A stretch of DNA of 64,000 bases from Pedobacter insulae. GTDB taxonomy: Bacteria > Bacteroidota > Bacteroidia > Sphingobacteriales > Sphingobacteriaceae. Location of the stretch: positions 558,001 through 622,000 of the forward strand of contig NZ_FOPP01000001.1 of NCBI RefSeq assembly GCF_900113525.1. The letters run 5' to 3'. The position numbers were made by a program, and so were the translations under genes. This document shows, in pieces, positions 8,599 through 16,899 of the stretch; the stretch's first letter is position 1, and every line of letters begins with the position of its first letter. A model generated the notes under the pieces. The model was not told where the DNA came from, did not search any database, and saw nothing but the letters and a program-made list of their open reading frames with translations.

Positions 8599-9267
8599 CT
8601 AGACAAAAAGACGTTGACCTGGTTTCATTTTGTAATCACCATCGTATTTACCTGGGATAGCAATATACTCGTAGGCTTTTGTAGCACCAATTTCTGAAGT
8701 GAAAAAGCCGAGGATGGTCAGATCTCTTGCGATAGCGAAAAATTGAGGTTTTTTAGCTGGCTTTTCTTTCATGGCCATTGGATTATCCATGTTTTCTTTT
8801 GCAGATTGTTGTTGCGCCTTAGTTTCTTCCAATTTTTGAGCTTCTGCTATTTCTTCAGATTCTTTTTTCTGGCTTGAAATCGTCGCTTCTCTTACTTTAC
8901 GCAATAATATTTCACGTTCTTTAACGCCAATTTCTAGAAATGATTTGCTATAATCTTTCTTAGCGCTTTCTTCCAGGGCTTCTAATCCTTTCACAAATGC
9001 TTTTTGGGCTTCTTCCGGATAGCAGTCTTTAATCATCATTGTAATGAATGGCCCCACCGCGGCAGCTTTCGCACCTGGCGATTTTGCGGTTGTGGGAAGA
9101 ATAATGTCAGCGATCTCAGTAACTAATTTCTCTTGGTCTTCAGTAAATAGATTTTCGCTGTTTTTACCAGGCTGCGTACAGCTGTCAAATAGTGTAGCAA
9201 TAGTAGTGGCGGATAATGCTCCTCCAATCAAAAAGGCCACACTTTTTACGGCATCTCTTCTGTCCAT
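8599..9267 (-). CDS. Gluconate 2-dehydrogenase subunit 3 family protein (Tat-type small subunit of the dehydrogenase)
   Basis: A 222-residue protein starting MDRRDAVK and a hydrophobic segment, a twin-arginine-like signal common in Bacteroidota members of this family (PF13618). The conserved C-terminal block FFTSEIGATKAYEY and the PGKYDGDY motif are present. Between about residues 130 and 172 it has a highly charged, Gln/Lys/Glu-rich insert that looks unstructured. It is the first gene of the minus-strand cluster and lies 26 bases before the GMC catalytic subunit, which has no signal of its own. The expected role is to bind that subunit, chaperone it and carry it through the Tat pore. Confidence 0.85.
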   Translation of the reverse strand: MDRRDAVKSVAFLIGGALSATTIATLFDSCTQPGKNSENLFTEDQEKLVTEIADIILPTTAKSPGAKAAAVGPFITMMIKDCYPEEAQKAFVKGLEALEESAKKDYSKSFLEIGVKEREILLRKVREATISSQKKESEEIAEAQKLEETKAQQQSAKENMDNPMAMKEKPAKKPQFFAIARDLTILGFFTSEIGATKAYEYIAIPGKYDGDYKMKPGQRLFV

Positions 9268-9415
9268 AATGTTAGGTTAGGTTTTGTTTTGTGTTTTGAG
9301 CAATTAAATTAGGTAAAATATCTTAAGATTACGAAATACAATTGAAATTAAATCCGATTTAAGAGGAAATGGGTGTATAAACTACACTTAGCTGCGGTTA
9401 CACAGTAAATTGCCG

Positions 9416-9437
9416 AATGTAAAAATGTGTTTACATT
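9416..9437. promoter_or_regulatory. 8-bp inverted repeat in a divergent intergenic region (candidate operator)
   Basis: AATGTAAA (9416-9423) and TTTACATT (9430-9437) form a perfect inverted repeat with a 6-base spacer. It sits in the 255-base gap between the sugar-oxidation cluster (leftward from 9267) and the threonine dehydrogenase gene (rightward from 9523). The size and symmetry suit a dimeric repressor or activator site. No regulator gene is next to it, so the protein is unknown. I saw no clear TAnnTTTG element for the leftward operon in this gap. Confidence 0.4.
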
Positions 9438-9496
9438 AATAAAACGATTTAGTAAAAATTTAAGACGTTGCGCGTATTAGGTTTGGTTCATTTTTT

Positions 9497-9504
9497 TAAC
9501 TTTG
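9497..9504 (+). promoter_or_regulatory. TAnnTTTG -7 promoter element of the threonine dehydrogenase gene
   Basis: TAACTTTG matches the Bacteroidota -7 consensus and lies 18 bases before the ATG at 9523. No well-spaced -33 TTTG is evident. Its position shows that an in-frame TTG at 9502 cannot be the start codon. Confidence 0.6.
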
Positions 9505-9522
9505 CTCAAATTTCTGAAAAGT

Positions 9523-10467
9523 ATGAACGAAAAAATATTAGTATTAGGATCGAACGGTCAAATTGGTACGGAACTAGTTAACGCTTTGCGTAATGGCTAT
9601 GGTAATGATAACGTAGTAGCTTGCGACATCCGTAGGCCGGATTACGAAACTAAAAATGCTGGGCCTTTTGAATTCGTAAATGTACTTGATAAAGATATTT
9701 TGAAAGATATTTTCAATAAATATAAGCCTACTCAAGTTTATTTATTGGCGGCATTACTATCAGCCACAGGCGAGCAAAATCCGAAATTAGCCTGGGATTT
9801 GAATATGAATGGGCTGTTAAATGTATTGGATTTAGCCCTAATTTATAAAACTGCGAAAGTTTATTGGCCAAGTTCTATTGCTGTATTTGGTCCGAATTCT
9901 CCAAAAAACAATACACCACAGTATTGTACGATGGATCCAAATACTGTTTATGGAATTAGTAAATTAGCTGGTGAACGATGGTGCGAATATTATTTTCAAA
10001 AGTATAATTTGGATGTAAGGAGCATACGTTATCCAGGTTTAATTAGCTGGAAAGCGGCTCCGGGTGGAGGTACCACTGATTATGCAATTCACATTTTTCA
10101 TGAAGCCTTAAAAAAAGGCAGTTATGCATCCTTTTTATCGGCAACTACAGAGTTGCCGATGATGTACATGGAAGACGCTATCCGTGGTACAATTGAATTG
10201 ATGGATGCGCCGGCGAGTCAGATTTCTATTCGCTCAAGTTATAATTTTGCAGGAGTAAGCTTTACTCCCGAAGTTTTAGCGAGTGAAATAAGAAAACATA
10301 TTCCTGATTTTAAACTAAGCTATACGGAGAACGATCCAAGACAAGAGATTGCCAATAGTTGGCCAAGCTCTATCGACGATAGTTATGCTAAAAAGGATTG
10401 GCTTTGGGAGCCTACGTTTGACTTAGCGAAAATGACTGAGGATATGTTGGCAAACTTAAAAAAATAG
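9523..10467 (+). CDS. L-threonine 3-dehydrogenase, short-chain (epimerase-like) type
   Basis: A 314-residue NAD-dependent extended short-chain dehydrogenase. The Rossmann motif is GSNGQIG near residues 9-15 and the catalytic Tyr-Lys is in YGISK. The sequence closely resembles the UDP-glucose-4-epimerase-like L-threonine dehydrogenases of flavobacteria. It oxidises L-threonine to 2-amino-3-ketobutyrate, which the product of kbl (32280-33467, also in this window) splits to glycine and acetyl-CoA. I chose the ATG at 9523, not the in-frame TTG at 9502, because a promoter element overlaps the TTG. Confidence 0.85.
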   Translation: MNEKILVLGSNGQIGTELVNALRNGYGNDNVVACDIRRPDYETKNAGPFEFVNVLDKDILKDIFNKYKPTQVYLLAALLSATGEQNPKLAWDLNMNGLLNVLDLALIYKTAKVYWPSSIAVFGPNSPKNNTPQYCTMDPNTVYGISKLAGERWCEYYFQKYNLDVRSIRYPGLISWKAAPGGGTTDYAIHIFHEALKKGSYASFLSATTELPMMYMEDAIRGTIELMDAPASQISIRSSYNFAGVSFTPEVLASEIRKHIPDFKLSYTENDPRQEIANSWPSSIDDSYAKKDWLWEPTFDLAKMTEDMLANLKK

Positions 10468-10497
10468 TAGGGACGTAGAGCGTGGAGCTTCAAAGTC

Positions 10498-10525
10498 TTG
10501 ATACTTGATACTAAATATTTGATAC
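10498..10525 (+). repeat. Four 7-base units in phase (TTGATAC, TTGATAC, TAAATAT, TTGATAC)
   Basis: Three exact TTGATAC heptamers and one degenerate unit lie in the same 7-base phase, ending 6 bases before the yebC start codon. The array also contains AATATTTG, one mismatch from a -7 element, so it overlaps the probable yebC promoter. Confidence 0.7.
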
Positions 10526-10531
10526 TAGAAA

Positions 10532-11260
10532 ATGGGAAGAGCATTCGAATTTAGAAAAGAAAGAAAATTTAAACGTTGGGCCAAAATGGCTGTACAATTT
10601 ACCCGTATTGGTAAAGATATTGTAATGGCTGTTAAAGATTCCGGAGCAAATCCAGAAACCAACTCACGTTTACGAACTGCCATGCAAAATGCTAAGGCAG
10701 TAAATATGCCAAAGGATAGAGTAGAAGCAGCTATAAAGCGTGCTTCTGATAAATCACTGGCTAACTATGAAGAACTGGTGTACGAGGGTTATGCCGCACA
10801 CGGGGTTGCAGTTTTAATTGAAACAGCTACTGATAATACGAATCGTACGGTTGCAAATATTAGAAGTTATTTCAACAAAACAAATGGTACACTAGGTAAA
10901 ACCGGGTCGTTGGATTTTGTTTTTAACCGGAAATCTATTTTTAGGTTTGTACCTGCTGAGGATTTAGACCTGGAAGAATTGGAATTTGAACTGATAGATG
11001 CTGGTTTGGAAGAATTGTATGTGGAGGCTGATGAAGAGGGCAATGACATTGCCGTTGCCCAAGGCCCATTTGAGAATTTTGGCTCATTACAAAAGGCTTT
11101 AGAAGAAAAAGGCATTGAATTAAAGAGCTCGAAATTAGAGCGTATCGCATTATCTCATCATCAGGTAACAGAGGAGCAGGCTGTTGATGTATTAAAATTA
11201 ATTGATAAACTGGAAGAAGATGACGATGTACAGGCAGTTTATCATAATATGGCCGAGTAA
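10532..11260 (+). CDS. yebC: YebC/PmpR (TACO1-like) family protein
   Basis: A 242-residue protein of full family length. The diagnostic N-terminus is present (MGRAFEFRKERKFKRWAKMA, followed by FTRIGKDIVMAVK), as are the middle NRTVANIRSYF block and the GSLDFVFNRK region. The family was long listed as a transcriptional regulator, but members also act in translation by relieving ribosome stalling. It follows the threonine dehydrogenase with only the heptamer repeat between them, and is followed by a hairpin shared with the convergent esterase gene. Confidence 0.93.
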   Translation: MGRAFEFRKERKFKRWAKMAVQFTRIGKDIVMAVKDSGANPETNSRLRTAMQNAKAVNMPKDRVEAAIKRASDKSLANYEELVYEGYAAHGVAVLIETATDNTNRTVANIRSYFNKTNGTLGKTGSLDFVFNRKSIFRFVPAEDLDLEELEFELIDAGLEELYVEADEEGNDIAVAQGPFENFGSLQKALEEKGIELKSSKLERIALSHHQVTEEQAVDVLKLIDKLEEDDDVQAVYHNMAE

Positions 11261-11273
11261 TTCTTCAAGCATT

Positions 11274-11301
11274 CTCGCAGGTCAAATTATTAACCTGCGA
11301 G
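11274..11301. terminator. Bidirectional 9-bp hairpin terminator between convergent genes
   Basis: CTCGCAGGT (11274-11282) and ACCTGCGAG (11293-11301) pair perfectly around a 10-base AT-rich loop. It lies between the yebC stop (11260) and the stop of the convergent esterase gene (11308), so it can serve both transcripts. Confidence 0.75.
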
Positions 11302-11307
11302 GTGTAA

Positions 11308-12084
11308 CTATTTTGATTGGCTAAAAAGCCAAGGAATCAGTTCAGGCTCGGCGAATGCAGAATCCCAGCTATTGTGATTTGCCTTTGGATAGACAGTAAA
11401 TTTTGGAGTATGATTGATTGCTTTTAAGGCATGATAAACATTGTAAGAAAGTTGCGGATTTACCACATCATCTAAGCCTCCATGGAAAATCCATAAAGGG
11501 ACATTTTTATATTTTTTAACATTAGCTACATTGTCGCCACCGCATATTGCGAAGGCAGCTGCAAATGTTTTTGGTTTCCTTCTCAAGATTTCAAAAGTCC
11601 CCATACCGCCCATAGATAATCCACCTATATAGATTTTAGCCTTATCTGCAAATGGCTGCTTAACTATTTGATCTGTTAAATCCAATAAAAGATCCATCGA
11701 TTTAGTGGGAACCCCACCAGATAGAAAGTTGAAAAATCTTTTACCATTGATAGTCTCTATCTCAACGTTAGACCAATAGCTGTTTTGTGGACATTGAGGG
11801 AAGACAATGATTGCAGGAAATTTGCTTTGGAATTCATCAGTAAGAAACATTTTTGCACCATGAGTTAACTGTTTTTGATTATCATTTCCCCGCTCACCTG
11901 CTCCATGTAGAAAAAAAACTACTGGGTATTTCATGTTAGAATGAAAATTTTCGGGATACAGGATGCGATATTTAAGGGTGTCAATGCCCTTTATAAAATC
12001 TGCTTTTTTAAACTTTGTCAATTCTTGAGCTTTAGCAAACGAGAAAATTACGCAGCTAATTAAGTATAGTATTATTTTCTTCAT
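11308..12084 (-). CDS. Secreted alpha/beta-hydrolase esterase (dienelactone hydrolase / feruloyl-esterase-like)
   Basis: A 258-residue hydrolase with a signal peptide (MKKIILYLISCVIFSFAKAQ). The oxyanion region is HGAGERGN, the nucleophile elbow GLSMGG, the acid GGLDDVV and the His ANHNSW, so a full Ser-Asp-His triad is visible. I chose the ATG at 12084; an in-frame ATG at 12123 would overlap the sulfatase end and add a non-signal leader. It is the last gene of the polysaccharide locus and may remove acyl groups from the glycan. If the substrate is a substituted beta-1,2-glucan, succinyl groups are a candidate. Family certain, substrate inferred. Confidence 0.8.
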   Translation of the reverse strand: MKKIILYLISCVIFSFAKAQELTKFKKADFIKGIDTLKYRILYPENFHSNMKYPVVFFLHGAGERGNDNQKQLTHGAKMFLTDEFQSKFPAIIVFPQCPQNSYWSNVEIETINGKRFFNFLSGGVPTKSMDLLLDLTDQIVKQPFADKAKIYIGGLSMGGMGTFEILRRKPKTFAAAFAICGGDNVANVKKYKNVPLWIFHGGLDDVVNPQLSYNVYHALKAINHTPKFTVYPKANHNSWDSAFAEPELIPWLFSQSK

Positions 12085-12094
12085 CTCATTATTA

Positions 12095-13591
12095 TTAATA
12101 GGTTCCCTTGTATAAATGATCAATTCTTTTTGAATCTACTCTTTTAAGCGGGATTTGCATCCCTCCGGTTTGTTCTAACCAGTCCCACATATCCTTTTTC
12201 AACTGGCCTGCAATTTTACTATATCTTGGATCTCTAATTAAGTTATTGATTTCTTCAGGATCATTTTTCAGGTCATAAAGTTCATTGGCATCCCAAACGC
12301 CTTGATTGAAAATGTATTTAAACTGCTCGGTTCTAACTCCAAACATTGTAGGCGTTTGTGGGAAGGCCCATTCCCAATAATATTCATAAAAAATTTTATC
12401 TCTCCACTTGGTTTCTGAGCCTTTTAACAAATTAGCAAATGATAACCCTTGAATTTGCGTTGGTTTCTTTATACCCGCTAATGCTAAAAATGTGGGGGCT
12501 ATATCAATATTTTCAATCATTTCATTAACTACTAATCCGGGTTTTATCATTCCTGGGGCATAAGCCAGCATGGGAACTCTGAGCGAGGCCTCATACATGT
12601 CACGTTTGTCTATCAAGCCATGCTCGCCAAATTGAAAGCCATTGTCGCCCATATAAATAACCAATGTGTTCTTGTCAAGGCCTTCTTTCTTTAGTTCGGC
12701 TAAAACTTTGGCAATACTTTCATCTATACTAAGCAAGGTTTCATTATATCGTCTATAAAAGTCTATAAAATTAATGGTGCCGTCATACATATAATCGACT
12801 CCATGCCAACTATAGCGTTGATTTTTAACCCAAAGCGGGATATCAGCTTTGTTTGTACGGGTTTTTGGCTCCAGTATTTTGCCATATTTTTTGCTCGAAT
12901 CTGTTGCGGTGAGGTACATGGAGGGCGGACTAATCACCTCCATATCTTTATATTTTCCCGCGTGTCTTTTTGCTGGTTGAAAATCGGCATGTACACCTTT
13001 ATGAGAGAGGTACACAAAAAATGGTTTGTTCTTATCACTTTGTTTAATAAAATCTAAAGCGTAATCTGTTAGTAAATCTGTGGTATAACTACCTCGTGGC
13101 TGTTTTATTTCTTTTCCGTCAATATTAAAAGTAGGGTTGTAATATTCTCCCTGACCTTTAAAACTTATCCATTTATTGAATCCCGGTTGTGGTTGATCAT
13201 CTGTATTCCCCATGTGCCATTTTCCCATAAAAGCAGTCTGATAGCCCTTTTTTTGCAAATATTGCGGAAAGAATTTCAAATCTTTGGGCATGGGCGCATT
13301 GTTATCTACTATGGTGTGTGTATGGGCATATTGACCTGTTAAAATTGAAGCTCTGCTGGGCGAGCACAACGATGTAGTTACGAAGGCGTTTTTTAAATAA
13401 GCTCCATTTTTTGCCATAAAGTCCATGGCAGGTGTTTCTAACCCCGGAACTTTTCCTGTAAAGCCCATAAAGTCAAATCGATGATCGTCACTCAAAATGA
13501 AAACGATGTTCATGGGTTTGCCAACTTGATTCGATTGACTGAAAGCGTTAGAACCCAAAATAGACAAAAGCAAAAAAAGAACCTTTTTCAT
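12095..13591 (-). CDS. Type I sulfatase, secreted
   Basis: A 498-residue protein with a signal peptide (about residues 1-19). The formylglycine motif is CSPSR (C76-R80), so maturation by an anaerobic sulfatase-maturating or formylglycine-generating enzyme is needed; none is encoded here. Metal-binding Asp35-Asp36 (LSDDH), GKWHMG and the MGDNGFQFGEHG block complete a normal S1 sulfatase active site. It lies between the GH3 glucosidase and the esterase, at the end of the locus. It would remove sulfate from the glycan or its fragments. Members of the superfamily also hydrolyse phosphate diesters, which matters for the substrate hypothesis. Confidence 0.88.
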   Translation of the reverse strand: MKKVLFLLLSILGSNAFSQSNQVGKPMNIVFILSDDHRFDFMGFTGKVPGLETPAMDFMAKNGAYLKNAFVTTSLCSPSRASILTGQYAHTHTIVDNNAPMPKDLKFFPQYLQKKGYQTAFMGKWHMGNTDDQPQPGFNKWISFKGQGEYYNPTFNIDGKEIKQPRGSYTTDLLTDYALDFIKQSDKNKPFFVYLSHKGVHADFQPAKRHAGKYKDMEVISPPSMYLTATDSSKKYGKILEPKTRTNKADIPLWVKNQRYSWHGVDYMYDGTINFIDFYRRYNETLLSIDESIAKVLAELKKEGLDKNTLVIYMGDNGFQFGEHGLIDKRDMYEASLRVPMLAYAPGMIKPGLVVNEMIENIDIAPTFLALAGIKKPTQIQGLSFANLLKGSETKWRDKIFYEYYWEWAFPQTPTMFGVRTEQFKYIFNQGVWDANELYDLKNDPEEINNLIRDPRYSKIAGQLKKDMWDWLEQTGGMQIPLKRVDSKRIDHLYKGTY

Positions 13592-13599
13592 AGAAATCT

Positions 13600-15900
13600 T
13601 TATTTAATCAATTTAAAATTTACTTCTTTAACATCCCTGACATTAGGCCCGATGAACAGCTTAAAATCTCCCGGTTCAGATACAAATTTCAATTCTGAAT
13701 TATAAAATTTAAGATCGTTCTCGGAGATCGTAAAAGTTATTTCTTTGCTTTCTCCAGCCTTGAGGCTAACCTTTTTAAATCCTTTAAGCTCTTTAACCGG
13801 TCTGGTAATACTCCCAACCAGATCTCTAATATACAATTGAACTACTTCCTTTCCATCGTATTTTCCAGTATTTGTTAGCGTAACAGTTGCGGTTATCGTT
13901 TTGCCAGATGTTAGCGTGGATGAACTTAACTTAATATCACTAAAGTTAAAAATTGTATAGCTCAAACCAAAACCAAATGGATAAAGAGGGTCATTGCTAA
14001 CGTCTAAATAGTTAGAACGAAACTTAGCGAACCATTTACCTTCCGCTAATGGCCGCCCGGTATTTTTATGAGCATAATACAATGGAATTTGACCAATGTT
14101 TTGTGGGAAAGTTGCCGTTAATTTTCCTGAAGGATTAACTTTTCCGAATAACACATCTGCAATTGCATTACCTGCCTCACTTCCTGGAAACCAGACATTT
14201 AAAATTGCTGGGATATTTTCTTCTTCCCATTTTAGCGCTAGCGGTCTTCCCGTAAATAAAACCAATACTACTGGTTTTCCAGTTTTGGCGAGTGCCTTTA
14301 ACAGGTTTCTTTGGGTTTGCGGGATTTCAATTGAAGTAACACTACTACTTTCTCCACTAAACTCAGAACCTTCGCCCATTACGGCTACTAATACATCTGA
14401 TTTTTCGGCAACTTCTAAGGCCTCTTTAATCAGCTCAGCTTCTGATCTTGGATCGCGTTTATAGGTGGGATTATGAATATTGACATAACGATTTTCCATT
14501 ACTGAATCGGCTAAAAAATTTGAACCTCTCGCCGTTAAGATCTCGGCGTTTGTGCCTAAAGCATTTTTTAAGCCCTGTAGTACAGTCACAGACCTGTCTA
14601 ATAAGGCAGCAACACTCCAGGTACCGAACATATTTGCGGTATTATCAGCTAACGGACCAACCAATCCAATTGTGCCTGTTTTTTTTAGTGGAAGAATGTT
14701 GTTTTTATTTTTTAACAATACAAAGCTCTCAGCGGCTATTTCTCTGGCTATCTGACGGTTTTCTGGAGTAAAAACTTCCTTTTCAGCTCTACCAATATCA
14801 CAAAATTTATAGGGGTCTGCAAATAGTCCTAATTTATATTTGGCTTGAAGAATTAAGCGACAAGCATTATTTATTTGGGCTATTGTAACTTTTTTTTCTG
14901 CTAATGATTTTTTTAAAGTCAAAAGAAATCCTTCGCCTACCATATCCATATCTATGCCGGCGTTTAGGGCAAGCGCTGAAACAGTTTGTAAATCACCCAT
15001 GCCATGCTCAATCATTTCTGGAATACCTGTATAATCGGTTACTACAAAACCTTTAAAGCCCCATTGATTTCTTAGAACTTCAGTCATGAGCCATTTACTT
15101 CCAGTAGCGGGAATACCCTCAACCTCGTTAAACGATGCCATTATACTGGCTGCGCCTGCTTCTACCGCTGCTTTATATGGAGGGAAGTATTCGTTATACA
15201 TTTTAAGGCGGCTCATATCGGCTGGGTTGTAATCTCTCCCAGCTTCGGCAGCACCATATAATGCATAATGTTTAACGCATGCAAGAATTTCATTATTGGC
15301 TTGTAGTTTCCCCTGATATCCCGTTACCATTGCTTTTGCAATTTCAGAACCTAAATAAGGATCCTCGCCACTTCCTTCAGAAACCCTTCCCCAGCGTGGA
15401 TCCCGGGCAATGTCCACCATCGGAGAAAAGGTCCAGTTAATACCATTCGCACTTGCTTCTATCGCTGCTACTCGAGCCGATTTTTTCACTGCATCCATAT
15501 CCCAAGTGGCACTTAATCCGAGTGGAATTGGAAATACGGTGTGATAGCCATGTATTACATCCATTCCAAACAGTAAGGGGATTTTTAAACGGCTACCTTC
15601 TACAGCTAGTTGCTGAGCAGTTTTAATTTTATCAATTCCTTTTATATTGAAAAGACCGCCAACCTGTCCGGCTTTTATTTTCTTGCTTATATCCGAACTG
15701 TTGGCTTGCCCGGTGGTAATATCCCCCGACGCTACGGGCAGGTTCAACTGACCTATCTTTTCATCAATAGTCATTTTGCTCATCAGGTTGTTGATAAACG
15801 CATCCATTTTCTGCTGAGGAGTTGGAATTGGTTTTTTCTGCTGTGCAAATGTGTGCGTAACGGAAGCTATTAAAAAAAGTAAAGGAATAAATCGTTTCAT
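13600..15900 (-). CDS. bglX: Glycoside hydrolase family 3 beta-glucosidase, periplasmic (BglX-like)
   Basis: A 766-residue enzyme with signal peptide (residues 1-19, THTFAQ). The GH3 N-terminal barrel has KH at 210-211 and the nucleophile Asp289 in GFVVTDYTG. The second domain carries the SGES acid/base region, and a C-terminal fibronectin III-like domain ends the protein (NTGKYDGKEVVQLY). Length matches BglX-type enzymes. In the locus it follows the two GH144 genes and would release glucose from the short beta-linked oligosaccharides they produce. GH3 specificity for sophorose against other beta-glucosides cannot be read directly. Confidence 0.88.
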   Translation of the reverse strand: MKRFIPLLFLIASVTHTFAQQKKPIPTPQQKMDAFINNLMSKMTIDEKIGQLNLPVASGDITTGQANSSDISKKIKAGQVGGLFNIKGIDKIKTAQQLAVEGSRLKIPLLFGMDVIHGYHTVFPIPLGLSATWDMDAVKKSARVAAIEASANGINWTFSPMVDIARDPRWGRVSEGSGEDPYLGSEIAKAMVTGYQGKLQANNEILACVKHYALYGAAEAGRDYNPADMSRLKMYNEYFPPYKAAVEAGAASIMASFNEVEGIPATGSKWLMTEVLRNQWGFKGFVVTDYTGIPEMIEHGMGDLQTVSALALNAGIDMDMVGEGFLLTLKKSLAEKKVTIAQINNACRLILQAKYKLGLFADPYKFCDIGRAEKEVFTPENRQIAREIAAESFVLLKNKNNILPLKKTGTIGLVGPLADNTANMFGTWSVAALLDRSVTVLQGLKNALGTNAEILTARGSNFLADSVMENRYVNIHNPTYKRDPRSEAELIKEALEVAEKSDVLVAVMGEGSEFSGESSSVTSIEIPQTQRNLLKALAKTGKPVVLVLFTGRPLALKWEEENIPAILNVWFPGSEAGNAIADVLFGKVNPSGKLTATFPQNIGQIPLYYAHKNTGRPLAEGKWFAKFRSNYLDVSNDPLYPFGFGLSYTIFNFSDIKLSSSTLTSGKTITATVTLTNTGKYDGKEVVQLYIRDLVGSITRPVKELKGFKKVSLKAGESKEITFTISENDLKFYNSELKFVSEPGDFKLFIGPNVRDVKEVNFKLIK

Positions 15901-15918
15901 CTATTGTGTGTTTATATA

Positions 15919-16896
15919 CTATTTGATATTTGTATTGAATTTGATTTCTCTCAAGGTGAAATTATTTGCAGTGTCTAATTTATATTCATTTAAGAAGGGA
16001 GAAAAGGTTCGGATTTGAGCACTTTTTTCTTTAAAGTCTAAATCTACAATACGCAAGAATCCGTTTCCTCCCTTTATTGATCCTTTTACACCTTCTTGAT
16101 AGTTGGCTAACATCTGATAAACTGGTAACGATTTTTCATTTGTACTAATTAAAGTCCCGACTCCAGAATTGAGGATATGACCGGAAAACACCCAGCGAAT
16201 ATTTTGGTTTTTGCTAATCAATTTGTCCCAAATTTGTTCTCCGTCATTCACTGCCTTTTCTCCTTGATCTTTTCCAATTCCATAGGCTTGGGGACGCCAA
16301 TTGTCCCCAACTCCAATCCTGGTATTGTCTGAGTACATATAGGCGTGGGTATTAACGATTCCTAGGCGGTCAGCATATTTTGATGCAATTTTACCTGCCC
16401 ATTCCAGCACTTCATTCCGAGGGCCGAATTCCAAAGTGATTACGAGCCATTTAACCTTACCAGTTTGAAACAAAAAGTAAGCGTTCTCTAATTTTCCAAC
16501 TTCAAAAGAACCGCCGTAATATTTTTTCAAGTTCTGTTCTCCGAAATAGGTGTTAAAAAGCGAAGTATTTCGTACATCGGCAAATAACCCAGGGCCACTG
16601 CCCATGTCGTGGTTTCCTGCGGCTAGAACATAAGGCACTTTATTGTCAATTTTGGCAAAAGCATTTTTTACAATTCCCCACTCTTTAACGTTGTTGTTTT
16701 GCGTTAAATCTCCCTGTTGAAGGACGAAATCAATCTTTTTAGCATTTTTTGCGATCCACGTTAATTGGGCGTCCAGTACCTCTGGATATTTTTCAGCATA
16801 AGTTTGTGTGTCGGGTAAGAGCACGATCCTTGCCTTTTGACTACATGAGGCTAAAATTAGCCCGGTGAAGATCAGATATTTTAGGCGCTTTATCAT
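15919..16896 (-). CDS. Lipoprotein metallophosphoesterase (calcineurin-like)
   Basis: A 325-residue lipoprotein (LILASC, Cys18). Calcineurin-type metal motifs run in order: DTQTY, QQGDLTQNN, AGNHDMG, NTHAYMYSD and FSGHI. It therefore has a two-metal phosphoesterase site. It lies 3 bases after a GH144 gene and 18 bases before the GH3 gene, within the polysaccharide operon. Loci of this kind rarely need a phosphoesterase unless the glycan carries phosphate diester groups. Removal of phosphoglycerol or phosphocholine from the polysaccharide is one possible job. The catalytic class is clear; the substrate is inference. Confidence 0.82.
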   Translation of the reverse strand: MIKRLKYLIFTGLILASCSQKARIVLLPDTQTYAEKYPEVLDAQLTWIAKNAKKIDFVLQQGDLTQNNNVKEWGIVKNAFAKIDNKVPYVLAAGNHDMGSGPGLFADVRNTSLFNTYFGEQNLKKYYGGSFEVGKLENAYFLFQTGKVKWLVITLEFGPRNEVLEWAGKIASKYADRLGIVNTHAYMYSDNTRIGVGDNWRPQAYGIGKDQGEKAVNDGEQIWDKLISKNQNIRWVFSGHILNSGVGTLISTNEKSLPVYQMLANYQEGVKGSIKGGNGFLRIVDLDFKEKSAQIRTFSPFLNEYKLDTANNFTLREIKFNTNIK

Positions 16897-16899
16897 CTT

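Noticed and set aside
9502..9522. In-frame TTG that would extend the threonine dehydrogenase by seven residues
   Set aside because: A TAACTTTG promoter element overlaps it and family members begin near the MNEKILVLG ATG at 9523.
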